64,000 nt of DNA from Deuterostichococcus epilithicus. Its lineage: Eukaryota; Chlorophyta; Trebouxiophyceae; Prasiolales; Stichococcaceae. The position numbers and the translations under genes are program-made. Location of the stretch: the NCBI GenBank assembly GCA_033439295.1, contig JAVTLE010000007.1, positions 372,001-436,000 on the forward strand, given 5' to 3'. This document shows positions 1-12,600 of the stretch, piece after piece. Below the pieces are notes generated by a model. The model was not told where the DNA came from and ran no database searches. It was given only the letters and a program-made list of their open reading frames with translations. Within the stretch, counting starts at the first letter, position 1, and every line of letters begins with the position of its first letter.

Positions 1-1
1 A

Positions 2-481
2 ACATTGCTCGATCTGTCACAGGTGTTTCAAAATAGAATTCCTACAGTCCTTACCAAGCCTTGGGCGCATTCCACTGCGGACGACAAGATTCGGTAAGTT
101 GTTTGCAGAAGTGCAGCTGTATCCTTTCACATCGTGTGTAGGTTTCTTAAGGATTTTGGCATCAGAGACAGCGTATCGGCCAAGGCAATGTTCCATAAAA
201 TTTTCCAACCTTACATTAGACATTGCAAGTGTCACCGACGTAGGCATGGTGTCGAATTGGGAGTGCACAATCTAAAGGATATTTGGAATGCTCGGATGGT
301 TGAGTATCTCAAAAAAACTGCACTGGTGCACCCTGAGCTACATCTGGATCTCTTCAGAGAACTGCATCTCATTCCTGAGACGGGAAACTCTCATGTCAAA
401 AGAATCAAAAAGTTCATGTCCGTCGCTCCTGCGTTCGGTCAGGTGGTGGTGACTGACATAGCGTCGTACCGCCCAGTCTAG
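2..481 (+). CDS. 3' end of unidentified protein gene (partial at left edge)
   Basis: The frame is open from base 2 to a donor after base 93 (TTCG|GTAAGT). It resumes at an acceptor (TGTGTAG|G) at base 142 and ends at TAG 479-481. Joining the two exons keeps the phase and gives about 144 residues rich in charged and aromatic amino acids, including DDKIRFLKDFGIRD at the junction, a Cys/His-rich basic stretch (RHCKCHRRRHG), then WNARMVEYLKKTALVHPEL. I do not recognise the family. The AT content is higher than in the GC-rich genes to the right. The 5' part lies outside the window. It could also be the 3' end of an old mobile-element gene, but no catalytic motif is visible. Confidence rests on the phase-preserving splice and the amino-acid composition only. 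Confidence 0.5.
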
Positions 482-2367
482 TGCCTCAAAACTACGTTAT
501 GGATAGGAGCCACTAGCGTAAAGCGAAAAGCTGAAACCATATTCGAGCAAACAGCAAGCACTCAGGCAACTTATCTCATGCGTGTTGATATTCTGTGATA
601 TTGCGGTCTGTTGCACCTTTACTTTGGATCCGTCCAACGAGCAATTCAATTTTGTCTTCAAGTGAATGAAGGCTACTTAGGAATACTACACGGCGTGGAA
701 GCACACTCCAAAGAACGCTGTTAGCCGGTTGCATCGTCCGATGAATAGCCAAACAACTTTCAGGAGATATGTCAAGGCCAATCAAAAAGTCTCTAGAAAT
801 GCTGCATCGTTGTCGCCAACGACGGAGACTGATGCTAGCATGATAACATCTGTTATCAACAGAGCAACTGCAGCAAACAACATGGCCGCATGTAGGTGGT
901 CAAGTCTGCCGGTTTCATCTTGCACAGCCCGCTGGACTGGCTAACGATCGCTGATCCTCAGTATGTGTGTGCACAACGATTAAACTTTATCAGGTGGTAT
1001 AGAGGTGTGACCGACACTTCTGGCGTGGTTTCGGTGGCTTGCCATCAACTACTGTCCTCGCAACAACGGAGATAGAGCGTCCCCAAAGCACGACGAACCG
1101 CCAAGACCCCTTCTTTCTTCCCTTTTCAACCCTATGTTTTTCCTTGGTTAGAGTTTTGAAATCCATTCACGTCCTCCGGCCCTCTTCAGCAGCCACGCAG
1201 GCCCACTTCGTCTTCTTCCCCATGTTTTCGTTGCCGCCGAGAAATATTCTTATTGATAAGTCCTCCAGTCCTCCTCCACCGCCAGGCCTCACTTCTTCTT
1301 CTTCCCATTCTTAGGGTGTTGCCGCCTGCAGAAGCATTGGCGCCTGCTGCAGGTGCTATATCAGCTGCTGAGGGCAAATGCCGCAGGCTGTCGCGGGCAC
1401 ACTGCCAGCTGCTGCGGCTGTGCTGATTACTTCGCCATGCATGGTGTATGTGTGGCTGGGGGCGGCGGCTGCATCACTACTACGCTGCATCATCTGCGGG
1501 AAGCGGCGGCTGGCTCCTCCACAACAGAGCCGAGGCCAAGTTGAAACCTGATTTGCTCTGTGCCAGCACCGACTTTCGTCAGCGTCCCGCACTACCTGGA
1601 CTGCCACGCCCTGAGCAATTTAATAACCTGCTAGCGACTGGCAAATTTCAGTAGGTGTAGGTATTGCACCTCAAGGATGCGAGACCACTCAACACGGCAG
1701 CAGGAAAAGCGCAAGTGGAAGCGACTATCAGCAGGCAGCCGGTTTAAAACAGAATAACTAGCGATCGATAGACCCCAGTCGACTGGACATTGCGACTGAG
1801 AGACTCTTTCGCAGATCCTCCCTATTCCTTCGATTATAAATCAACTCTTGGTTTTTAAATGCCCCTTGTCAGGTCCTGTTGTGCAGTCGGACATCGCCGA
1901 ACTTAGGCGTCCCAATAAATACGTGATTAGGTATGCCTAATACGTGAAATCATATGATGAATGTCCTTAATAGAATGCCAAAGTGGACCTGCCTGAAACC
2001 GCAATAATAACAATGGTAGTCTTAAATTTCATCAGCATCAACTTGATGCGAGATCACCTTGAACACGGGTATAGCAGCGCTGCCAATCTCGCAGGGAGTC
2101 CTATGCAGTGCGTCTCACAGAGAGACTATCTACCTAACATAGAGAGACCACAGCAGCAAGCATCAGGCTTGCTTCAGACGAAGAAAAGAAGGCCAAAAAT
2201 GCCTTCTTCCTATACAGATTGTCAGTATGTCCAGCGTGTCGAGTCGGTGCGGGCCAGATGCCTGTCTTGATAAATGGGGAGCACTCGGGTAACAACAACC
2301 GACATCAGGGGGGGTCTGAGGAAATACTTGAACATGAATAGCATCACCGCAAGAACGTGCACAACAA
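482..2367. other. intergenic DNA with repeat modules, no convincing gene
   Basis: Apart from the module copy at about 1140-1560, I see no exon chain with consistent splice signals. Short open frames occur, but none has a recognisable motif. The downstream end is the 3' flank of the minus-strand bHLH gene. Confidence 0.5.
1140..1560. repeat. two pyrimidine-rich modules plus GC-rich repeat segment
   Basis: 1150-1315 contains two copies of a roughly 80-bp unit with the pattern CTCCAG...CAGCCA...CTTCTTCTTCCCATTCTT and GAAATATT. The same unit is arrayed at 16086-16520 and occurs at 16800-17060 and 19320-19750. The adjoining GC-rich segment (about 1320-1500) is similar, in reverse complement, to 19850-20020 (shared core CCGCAGCAGCTGGCAG and CCAGCCA..CACCATGCA). 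This looks like a fragment of the same dispersed repeat family. The relative orientation of its two parts differs from the 19-20 kb copy, so it is rearranged. Confidence 0.6.
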
Positions 2368-4449
2368 TTATGTGTTCGGTAGCACCCTCGTGAACAAGGT
2401 TTGCTGTAGAGTTTGCAGGCTGGCCGAATGGCCTTCCTTCCAGCGCACGCGCAGGACATCAAAGACATTGCCTTCGCGCGTGGTTGTGACAGCGGCGCTT
2501 AGCACCTGCAACGAGAGCTAGACGATGGGATACTGCCTGATGCAAGTGTTTGAGGCGGTTGCAGAGAGGGCCCTGATATGCCATACTTGACAACGAACTC
2601 ATCACAAAGAACCGAATTTGACAAAAGGACGACATGTTAGGAGATACTTGGAGATGAAGATCAGCCAGAGCCGAGGCGATGTCCAGAAGGAGGCCATCAC
2701 GATCTTTGCAGTGGACCTGAGGGGCAAACAAGTTGGCATTTGAACATCGTCTTCCGCTGTATGTTGCACCTCAGCGCACAACAGAGCACTGCCTGTGAGG
2801 GCACCTTGAGATACAAGCAGTCTGTACTCTCTTCCACGACCACCCCGAAAGCAGGCGCAGCGCCATCTGGAGCCAGCGGCAGGTGCGATTCTGTTTGGCG
2901 CAACATGTCCGAGGCCCTGCAATGGGAAGTCCCATTTTGACTTTTGATATGCCTATGGCTTGGAAAGCAGGCAGATGGCTCAAATATGCTGCAAAAGCAA
3001 GGCGCTGCCTTACATAGCAGAAGACTCGTGCTGGGTTGACGAGCTGCCGCCCTGCTGGCATCCAGGATCGCACAATCGATTGATTCTGAGAGTGTGCAGC
3101 ATGTGTGATCACCCCACAAGCCCGCACAACAGGAGACTAGACACTATGACTTGTCGGCAACGTGAAGGAGGTCCATACCTGCCACTGCAGCTGCTTGACG
3201 AGCGCGATGGTGTCACTGAGCACAGTGTGTTTGGGGCGTTTGCCATCACCATTTTCTAGACCCCCATGCGTTGCATGCGGCGGCACAATCTCCCGCAGCT
3301 GCACAGACGGTTTGCAACAGGTGAGGTCAAGCTGACAATCAGGACAAGCCACGTCCCATGCGGATGCTGCCGGCTTGCACACCTCATCGATGAGCGAGTT
3401 TATTCGGTCTCGCCGCTGCTTCTCAACAGTGCTATGACTCATGTGCTTTGTGGCTTCACCTGTCGGATCAGCGATGGCGAGTCAGCTTGCGTTCTGCAGA
3501 TGCACCAACACTGTGGAGCATGTGTTCACGTACCTGCACTTTGTCCGCGCGACCCTGCGTCGCTCCACATTATAGTGGCCCGTGGCCGAGGGGCCGGCCG
3601 GTCAGAACAGGCTGTACTGACGTGACTATCAGGTGCACCTGCTAGCTGATGGTGCAATCAGAGTCGTCAGAATGCCACATTTCCAGTAGCAAGGATGAGC
3701 CTCAGAAGGTGCAGTCTGAGCATGACAGTCGCGCGTAAATCCAGAGCCACACACTTGATCTTTCGCCGTGTTCGCAATGAAAAAGGTACAAGAAGCACAC
3801 CGAGTCATTGTTTGAGACGAAGAAGAGCAGGGCACTGCACTTCTACACGCTGATTAACTGTGGACTAACTCTCGCTCAAGACGCAATCATAATCCACACC
3901 CTAACACAGTTCATGTTGAAGTGAACCCAGGCCTGTTCTCAACACTGCAGCCAATCCGGACTCCGCCATCTGCAGCAAATTCTTGTGTATCTCTGCTGCC
4001 CGTGCAGTCTGCTTCGACATCGAGGTGATGACACACTGCGTTGCCCTCTGCCCCTTCAAATTCGAATTGACAAAGGTGACCGCACGGGCTTCGAGTACAC
4101 CTGTGAGCGCTTCAACACACCCCTTCAAAAATCTGTGCAGTGGAGTTTGTGGGTAACTCAGCGAGCTCATTGAGCCAGAGACAAGCGCCTTTCTCGCTAT
4201 CTGCCGCCTGGCATCATCTGTGCACCGACCCGAAATCAGGAGGCCTGGCCATCATTGTCGCAAGGCATGCCTTACAGTCAGACTGAGAGCACAGCAGGTT
4301 GATGGTGCAGCAAAAGGTAACGGCGGCTGAAGAGAACATGAACCCACCCGAGTTCAGCCCACTCTTGCAGCAAGCGGACAAAGGCACGCCGAGCAGGTGT
4401 GAGGGCCTTCGGCGGCACACAAACGTAGCCGTAATCTCGGTCATGAGGC
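2368..4449 (-). CDS. bHLH transcription factor with C-terminal ACT-like domain
   Basis: The protein is expected to be a nuclear DNA-binding regulator acting as a dimer. The basic region/helix 1 reads SHSTVEKQRRDRINSLIDE (exon ending near 3378). It splices to LREIVPPHATHGG...KRPKHTVLSDTIALVKQLQ (helix 2, exon about 3181-3302). A further exon ends ...VVEESTDCLYLK and joins VHCKDRDGLLLDIASALADL, then VLSAAVTTTREGNVFDVLRV. That is the layout of an ACT domain, as in many plant bHLH proteins. The stop TAA is 2368-2370. Donors and acceptors at each join are canonical and keep phase. The part upstream of 3459 is less certain: 3906-4235 and 4330-4449 hold long coding-like exons (starting MPHDRDYGYVCVPP) that I assign to the N-terminus, but the intron chain between 3459 and 3906 is unresolved and they could be a separate small gene. 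The bHLH-ACT part is secure. Confidence 0.8.
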
Positions 4450-4496
4450 ATTAGTGACATGGGTGAAGCTGTTGTCACCGCAGGGCCAACGCGCCG

Positions 4497-6438
4497 ATGT
4501 CCCGCTGCTTCCTCGAGCTGTCACGCATATTTGGCCTGACTCTAGCATTGATCCGCCATCTTGGTCTGGGTACGATTGGCTGGCGTGGTGAATGCGATGC
4601 TGCTCCCTTTTGCATCAACGGCACCGGCCTGACTGCAAGTGCCCACCGTGCAGGGTGGAAGTGGGCAGCCTGCTTGCTGCAATTGATCATCTTTGCAATT
4701 CTGCTGATGCCGGGATTCATCCAGGTATGCACATCACTCCACTACTCTGCCGGTGGGCCGGAGTGCAGCCGCAGCAGGCAGACGACTGCTGTTGACGCTG
4801 CTTCCTGATGTTGCAGGTCATAATATTCTACTACACTTCCTCCAGGGTGCGTCGAGGTGTGGCTTATGGCAGCAAACCCAGGAACAGACTGGACATATAC
4901 GTCCCGGACTGTGCTGCTGTGTCTCCTCGGCCTGTCGTCATCTATGTGACAGGTCACCTGGAGCCCTCCACTTATGCCGTCCCCGCAATCATGCTGCAGT
5001 CTTGTGCTCTGTTGTGCTGCACCCTGTGCAGAGTGAGCCTGTTCGCGGTAGTTTCCAGTGAGCATCTTGCGATCGTGTCTCCTTGCACAGGTGGCGCATG
5101 GATAATCGGCTACAAAGCGTGGGGCGCACTCCTGGCCCAGCGCCTCAGCGAGGCCGGCGTGGTTGTGTGCTGTCTTGACTACCGCAACTTCCCACAGGTG
5201 GCAGTCATATACTTCGGATTTGGCCCAGAGCCCCAGTGTAGCACAATGGTCCCTGTAGACTCAGCTTCCACTGCAACACAGTGTGGCTGCCAGACTGCGC
5301 ACCGAGGGACCTGTGCTGCAGGGCACCATCTTTGACATGATGGAGGACATCAACACAGCGTTTGGATGGATTGCTCACAACGTCATCAACTATTCTGGCG
5401 ATCCTGCGGACATATCTGTTGTCGGCCAGTCAGCCGGGGCACAGTTGGCGGCTCTTGCGCTGCTTCTCCAGGTAACGTATGTGTCAGTTCCGCTGGCTTT
5501 GACAGAGACCCGGGACGACCGGCATCAAGGGCGCTCAGTGCCGTTCCTACTGAATGGATGCAGGCCAACTCTTGCTCCCGCCTCAATACAGCATTGCAGC
5601 GTCACACGTTGCCTTGGGACTTGGGGTGCATCAGAGGCTTCGTGGGCATTTCGGGCGCTTACAACATACCGGACCTGGCGACACACCTTGATGAGCGCGG
5701 ACTGCACAGGAGCTTGTTCAAGCGGATCATGGCTGTGAATGAATTGACATCTCTGGAAAGCTTTTCTCCGCTGCACGTGCTTGCAGCCTCTCCGGCATGC
5801 CTCAGGTAGCTGATGTGGAGCCTGCAGAGACATCCTCTGCTTTAATGTATGCTTGAGGATGCTTGCGAAGTCCAGGCAGAGGCTGATTCGGATGCTGGTT
5901 TGATTTGGCGGCTGGCCAGGACCATGCTGCCACCATTCCGTTTAATACATGGCGAAGCCGACAGATCGGTGCCGATCGCCGTCGCTGCAGAATTCGCAGT
6001 AATGCTTCAGGTGAGCTTCGTGCTGCACTCGGCATGGCTAACTCTCGACTTGGAGATGCAGGAAAAAATGATAGAATGTCGTGGCTGTTGCAAGATTTGA
6101 CAACCCTGCCGCTCGCTTGTGAAGGCGCAGGGCATATCAACGACACTTGACGTGTGCGTTGGAAAATCACACACACAGCTGATGATAGAAGACTCCCTTC
6201 GAGGAGGTCGAGATCACACGCTCGAGCAGATACTGGAGGCGGTGCGAAACCTGCTTTTGCGCTGCTGTCACCTCGCACTGTCAGACTTTGTTGAGAAAGG
6301 AATTTGGCCTGACCTCACACAGCCAGGTGGTTGTTGTTGTTGTTGTTGCAGGTGGGCTGCAAACACGTGCAAGCGTCATACCGTGCCTTGGCACCTTCTT
6401 TGCTGGTGGATCTAGCTTCACGGGTGTGCCCATTCTAG
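4497..6438 (+). CDS. ICME: isoprenylcysteine alpha-carbonyl methylesterase
   Basis: An alpha/beta-hydrolase that removes the methyl ester from C-terminal prenyl-cysteine, reversing ICMT. In plants it is an ER/Golgi membrane protein. Exon 1 (4497-4724) ends with a hydrophobic membrane segment ([17 protein letters not shown]), followed by [19 protein letters not shown] in exon 2 (4817-4952). The oxyanion region [14 protein letters not shown] spans the exon 2/3 join, then [17 protein letters not shown]. The nucleophile elbow is GQSAGAQ (about 5430), the acid lies in [12 protein letters not shown] (about 5942), and the catalytic His is in GKSHTQ (about 6165). The last exon starts after a (TTG)n tract at about 6352 and ends ASRVCPF, matching the C-terminal RVSPF of the Arabidopsis family; TAG is 6436-6438. 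The start is the first in-frame ATG of the membrane exon. A CAG just before it (4480) could be an acceptor, so a further 5' exon is possible. Confidence 0.88.
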
Positions 6439-7120
6439 TTGCCATGCAGGTTGTCGATGAGTTCTTGCATGATTCTGCGTGTTGCTGAAGGCGGAACTGG
6501 TGTGAAGTATAAATGCATTCGCCAACATAAGTAATTCTACCTGGGTCTGACATGCCCTGACCCTTTTTCTTGCAAAGGTTTTCCCAATGGGCAAGCCTCC
6601 TGTGTTGCACCTTGTGTCCGCCGCACCTTGTTCTTTGCTGGCAAAGCACGGTACATCCACCCAAGTGGTCGCGCAGCTCGGGGTCAATCGTGCTCAGCTG
6701 TGGACAACGCATGCATCCATCAGAACGGCCTTGAGTCCTGCTTGAGTTGCAGACAACATGACGTCGCTCGGCATCCTGCCTGACTCAATGACAGCTTTTG
6801 TGGCTGCGGTCCTTGATTCCAGAATGACAGTGCCTAGGCTGCTAGGCAGGTTGTATCAATGACAATACCCCGATCCCCGGGGCCGTCGCACTGAGACCTT
6901 GCTGGCATGAGCGAGGTCCAGAAGACGGATGCGGAAGCAAATGTGGCACGGCATGGCTAACAAGCAATAAGGTAGCATTACTATGGGCTGGGCAAGGCGC
7001 CATGGCTCTATAGAACGGCAGCAGCGTGACTCAACACCTTGACAGCGACATGACTCTTGGAATGAAAGGATTTTTCTCGGCGCAGCGACGCTGGCAGGAA
7101 ATGCAATTGTTTTGGTGCTA
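6439..7120. other. 3' flank of ICME, no gene seen
   Basis: Convergent gap between ICME and the PII gene (its next part holds repeat copies, listed separately). Open frames on both strands are short and without motifs. Confidence 0.5.
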
Positions 7121-7475
7121 GTTGTTGTCTGGTTGGCAGCGCTTCCAACATGTTGTATGGCGATTCAGTGAGATTTCATTGCGACAAGTTTGGACGAGAC
7201 CGTCATCAGCTTTTAGTTTCTGCCTCAACCCTACCGTAGTCACGGGCATGAGTCGCGCAGCCGCCAAAGTTTATAATATTTTCGAGGGTTCGCGCAGGCT
7301 CGTGCAGCGGGACACTATGCTTAGTCGCAGTACTTTACAGTACTGATAGCTAGTTAGAACTAGATTCCAGCGGCGGAAAAGTGCGCGAAGTGCACTCGCA
7401 TAGCGCTCTGCGAATTATTTTTGCGCGACTCATGCCCGTGACTAGGGCAATCGGCCTGAGTGAGGCTGGAAAGAT
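7120..7475. repeat. single end copy of the 13797-14902 inverted-repeat element
   Basis: GGTTGGCAGCGCTTC (7132) ... ACAAGTTTGGACGAGACC (7182) ... TGCCTCAACCCTA (7220) ... GCCTGAGTGAGGCTGG (7452-7467) matches, in the same order, the right arm at 14800-14902 and the reverse complement of the left arm at 13797-13930. The copy is interrupted by the small element at 7239-7442. I did not find a partner arm nearby, so this is a solo or decayed end. Confidence 0.7.
7239..7442. mobile_element. 204-bp TIR MITE with TA target duplication, nested in an older repeat
   Basis: The ends 7239-7259 and 7422-7442 are perfect 21-bp inverted repeats (starting GTCACGGGCATGAGT). They are flanked on both sides by TA (7237-7238 and 7443-7444). 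Removing the element and one TA restores a sequence close to the uninterrupted end at 14872-14902. There is no coding capacity. A TA duplication with short inverted repeats is the pattern of Tc1/mariner-related MITEs. Confidence 0.75.
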
Positions 7476-7870
7476 TTAAAGTTCTCTCTGATATGACAGA
7501 TAGACTTCGATTTGTGCATGAAGTATTAAGGGTGCCCCGAATACGTACTGTAGGTACCAGACGGTGAGATCAGCATTCCTTCCTTGGACAAACATGAGGG
7601 ACGGGTTCCATCATCACATAATGATTATGTGATTACATTCCCATTGTCAGCCTGAGGAGTGTGGCGCCTGAGTATTTGTCTTGCTCGCTCGGTTTCCTCT
7701 CTGTGTATTAATATGTCTGAACACAACCTACTGCAATTCAAAGGCCACCGGAACACTCGAGCCAAAGTGCGGGCTGAGGGCTTCTGAAGTTGAAACATGC
7801 ACTACCTGGATACTTCCTTGTAGATGACGCTGTGCATGCCCCAACATCGAGCTGCTGCCTTCAGTTGGTG
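7445..7870. other. gap between repeat end and PII stop, no gene seen
   Basis: After the repeat end at 7467 no exon with supporting splice sites was found. The region is the 3' flank of the minus-strand PII gene. Confidence 0.4.
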
Positions 7871-8983
<1,113 letters not shown>

Positions 8984-9671
8984 CGCAAGCCGTGCCTTTG
9001 CTGCCGCTGGGGTTGTGACCGCAGAAATGGGTGGCTGTGCGACCGATATCACGGGCAGGAGTGGGTATCAGTAGTCACATCAAGCAACTGGATGACCATG
9101 CTTCAAGCTACGGGTGGATGAAGGTGGCTCCATGTGTTTCTGTGCGGCGTACGCATGCGCACAACCTATCTCGCCTGGCTGGATATACGCATGCTTTGGA
9201 TGAGGGTTGCGCGTGCAGCGACCTAATGAATGACATGACCGCGATCTGCACTGCGCTGCGGCTGCTACACCCCTTCTTTAGGTCAAGGACTGCTTCCGGA
9301 AGCAGTGCAAGGCCCCGAGACGTCACAAGCAGCAAGTGCGGAAGCGCGCAGTCAAATGATTCAAATTTGGTTTCGCGCACTGCAGTACAGCTTCATGTGG
9401 GAATTTGCCAGGCGCTGTGAGTCTGTGGTGCAACCCTCAAATTGCCCGACCATCAGCTACGACCGTCTTACTACTTCATGTCAAGCGCTAATCGAACGCG
9501 ATTCGCGTCTTGAAAATGTTATAATCGAGAAGCGTGCGACTGAGCGTTGCTGCTTTCTACGTAGGAAAGATCGCCTCAATTCGGCCCCGCTTTCGCAGCC
9601 CAAACGCTGCGGCGTCCTGTGGATTTCGCGGTTGAGCCTTGCGCCACGAGTTGGTCCGACTCGTGTTCAGG
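8984..9671. promoter_or_regulatory. divergent intergenic region between PII and MLH1
   Basis: About 690 bp separate the two inferred start codons, so both 5' regions and promoters must lie here (or in upstream non-coding exons). No conserved element could be identified by eye. Confidence 0.4.
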
Positions 9672-12600
9672 ATGTCAGCTATCGCCTCGCAGCAGGGATC
9701 CATCAGGAGGCTCAGTGACGATGTAGTCGCTCGCATCGCTGCTGGCGAGGTGATTCAGCGACCGGCATCGGCGCTGAAGGAGCTGTTGGACAACAGCATC
9801 GACGCTGGTGGGCTGCTGGGGTGGTCGTTGAGGTCGCTGAATGCCTGAACAGCACGTGGCGTTCCTGGCCGAGGTTCCGTCATGCAACACAGGCGCAACA
9901 CAGATAAGCGTCACCGCCGGTGATGGCGGCATAAAGTCCCTGCAAGTGCAAGACAATGGCCGCGGCGTGCAGGTGAACTTGCCCGAGCAACACGGTGTGT
10001 GAGTGTGACCAGCGGCCAGCCCGCTTGGTGACCACAAATTGGTACCAGTCATGTCCTGAAGCAGATGTGTGAGCGCAGGCATGCGACCTGCCATTGCTGT
10101 GTGCCCGGCATGCCACCTCAAAGCTGCGCGCATTTGAGGACCTGCGTGACGTCAGCACCCTGGGATTCCGAGGCGAGGCGCTGGCATCGATATCCTTTGC
10201 CGCCCATGTCACCGTCACAACCATGACACAGGGTCAGGTGCACGGCACGCGCGCCACTTACAGGCACGTACGTCTGGTTCCTCACTGCGCTTTCAAATGT
10301 GCCGGCCAACATGCCATCATGATGTCAGAGCGACAAGAGACCCTTCACGCCGCAGGGATGGCTGCTTGCTGGAAAGCTGTCCATGCGCAGCAGCAGCTGG
10401 GACAACCATTCTTGCAGAGGACATGTTCTACTGCCTGCCAGCCAGGCAGAAGGCCCTGGCTGCTGGCGGCAACGAATACAGTCGACTGCTTGATGTCGTT
10501 GGCCAGTATGCCATATTCAACACCGGCATCAGCTTCAGCATCAGGCGCCAGGGCAGGGCACCAGACCTGCAGACGATTGCAGGAGCTCTGCCCTTGGACG
10601 TAGTCAGGTGTGTGTCTGACCGATGCGTTGACTAGTGCCCATACTTGACGAAACGTTCACGTGTTCAAGCACTTCAGACGCACTCGGTGATTCCAGTGTC
10701 ATGGTTCACAATTTCGTGCCCTGCAGCAAGGTCTATGCTACTGCGCTGGCGGCCACTCTGGCTCCCTTCCAGTGCTCCAGCAGCAGCAGCAGCAGCAGCG
10801 CGCCAGTTGCTCCGTGGAGCAGTGTGCCGCATGACATGCCTACTTACAACGCCAAGGCAAGGGTTGTCGTTCTCGCAGCAAGGCTGCCTCATCGTGCTCT
10901 ACGTGCCAAGTGCCAGCGTTCTGGTCTGCACATTGACAACACACCTGGCAACACCACCCTTTGCTGCTGGGTGGGCAGGGATACATCAGCAGCCTCAGCA
11001 ACAGCTGGCGGTCAGGAATGCTCCTGCGAGTCAACATGAGGCTCGTGCAGTGCTCCTCGCTGAAACGAGCAGTCGAGGCTCTGTATGCAACTGCAGCACC
11101 AGGCTGCAAGCCCTTCGTCATCCTGGTAATGCTGGTCGCTGTCTCCGGCTGTGTCATCTGCGCCACATGTGCCTGTTGTATGCCAAACCGTATGCTGGTA
11201 CTCTGCCACATTTCCGACCCTTGTGGGTCGCAATCGCAGGACATGCAACTGCCAAACACACATGTTGACGCCAACTTGCACCCGACCAAGGAGGAGGTCG
11301 CCATCCTCCACCAGGAGGACATCATCGAAAGCGTGTGCACCGCCATTGAGCTCGCAATTCGCAAGCAGCGTTCTGGGTGCACATCCCTCCTCACATGGGT
11401 GTGAGTCCCTTGCGCTTCTGGCTGCACAGGCAGTGGCCGTCGGCTTGTACATCCGTTCATACTGCGCTGATCTGCCACTTCTTGCCGCAGGGTGAAGGCG
11501 GTTGCGCCTCAGAGCATCAAAGACCCTGCAACACGGCACGCAGGGGCTGCGAGGGTCCGCACGGATCCTACGTCCCAGACACTTCAAACCCTCGCACACG
11601 CCCGCACCACACCGTCTCAACCTGGTGGGCGCCTCGCCTACCTGTGACATCGGCTGATTTGAAGCCGCCGCGAGCTGCCCCGGTGCGCATGATTTGGCCA
11701 GCATGATGCCACTCCGATGACGTGCTGCGCCTTGCAGAGGGCTCCAAAGCAAAGGTGCCTTACGGTGGTGACGACAGCGGCGCTCGGATTGTTGTGAGGG
11801 AGGCCATGGCCGCCGACGCACATGAAGGCAAGTTTTAAGCTTCAGCGCCCATGATGGAGGTTGACCAGCTTCAGGACACCGTTCACGAACGTCTTGCTGT
11901 CGTGCTGCATGTACTCAGTATGCTTCAGTGTTCTGTAGGCCTCGCCAGAGTGCTCAGGCAGCACACAGTTGTTGGCGCTGCTGCCGGGAAGTGCATCCTG
12001 CAGCACGAGTCGCAACTTTACATGTTCGACGTGCAAACAATCGTGGAGGACATGGCATACCAGCAGGTGAGGCTGCTGTTCCATCTCTGCGCCTGCAGCA
12101 TGCTCATTGACGTTCTTTATGCTGAACCTTCCTGGTCTGCACAGGCTGTGCTCCGCCATGGCCCATTGACACAGATCCAGCTGGATCCCGGAGTGGACCT
12201 AATTCCGCTGTTGCAAGTGGCACTGGACCAGCCGCTCCCCGCACTGCAACTTGGCCAGGTGATGCTGTGTGGCCATGTGAGCATTGCAGGGAGGCCTGCA
12301 GATGATTCAATCTTCACTCGATGCTTGTTGCGCTGCAGCAGGCGCCAAGGTCTGCAGTGCGCGCGGCGAACACGCTGGTCGAGTATTCGGCCTTGCTCGA
12401 CGATTTCGGCATCACTGTCTCACCAAATGGCTGCTTGAGCGCCGTGCCAGATTTGCTGGCTGGGGTTTTCCCAGACCCGCTTCGATTGCCAGCTTTCGCG
12501 TTGCAGCTGAGCATCGCGCTGTTGACAGATGAAGCACAGCAAATGATGAACATTGCACAGGTGTGCGCCTGCTGTGCATGCCATGTGGCGAAGTCGTTCT

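Noticed and set aside
6331-6350. (TTG)n tract as a separate repeat locus
   Set aside because: It is the polypyrimidine-side tract of the last ICME intron, directly before the acceptor CAG.
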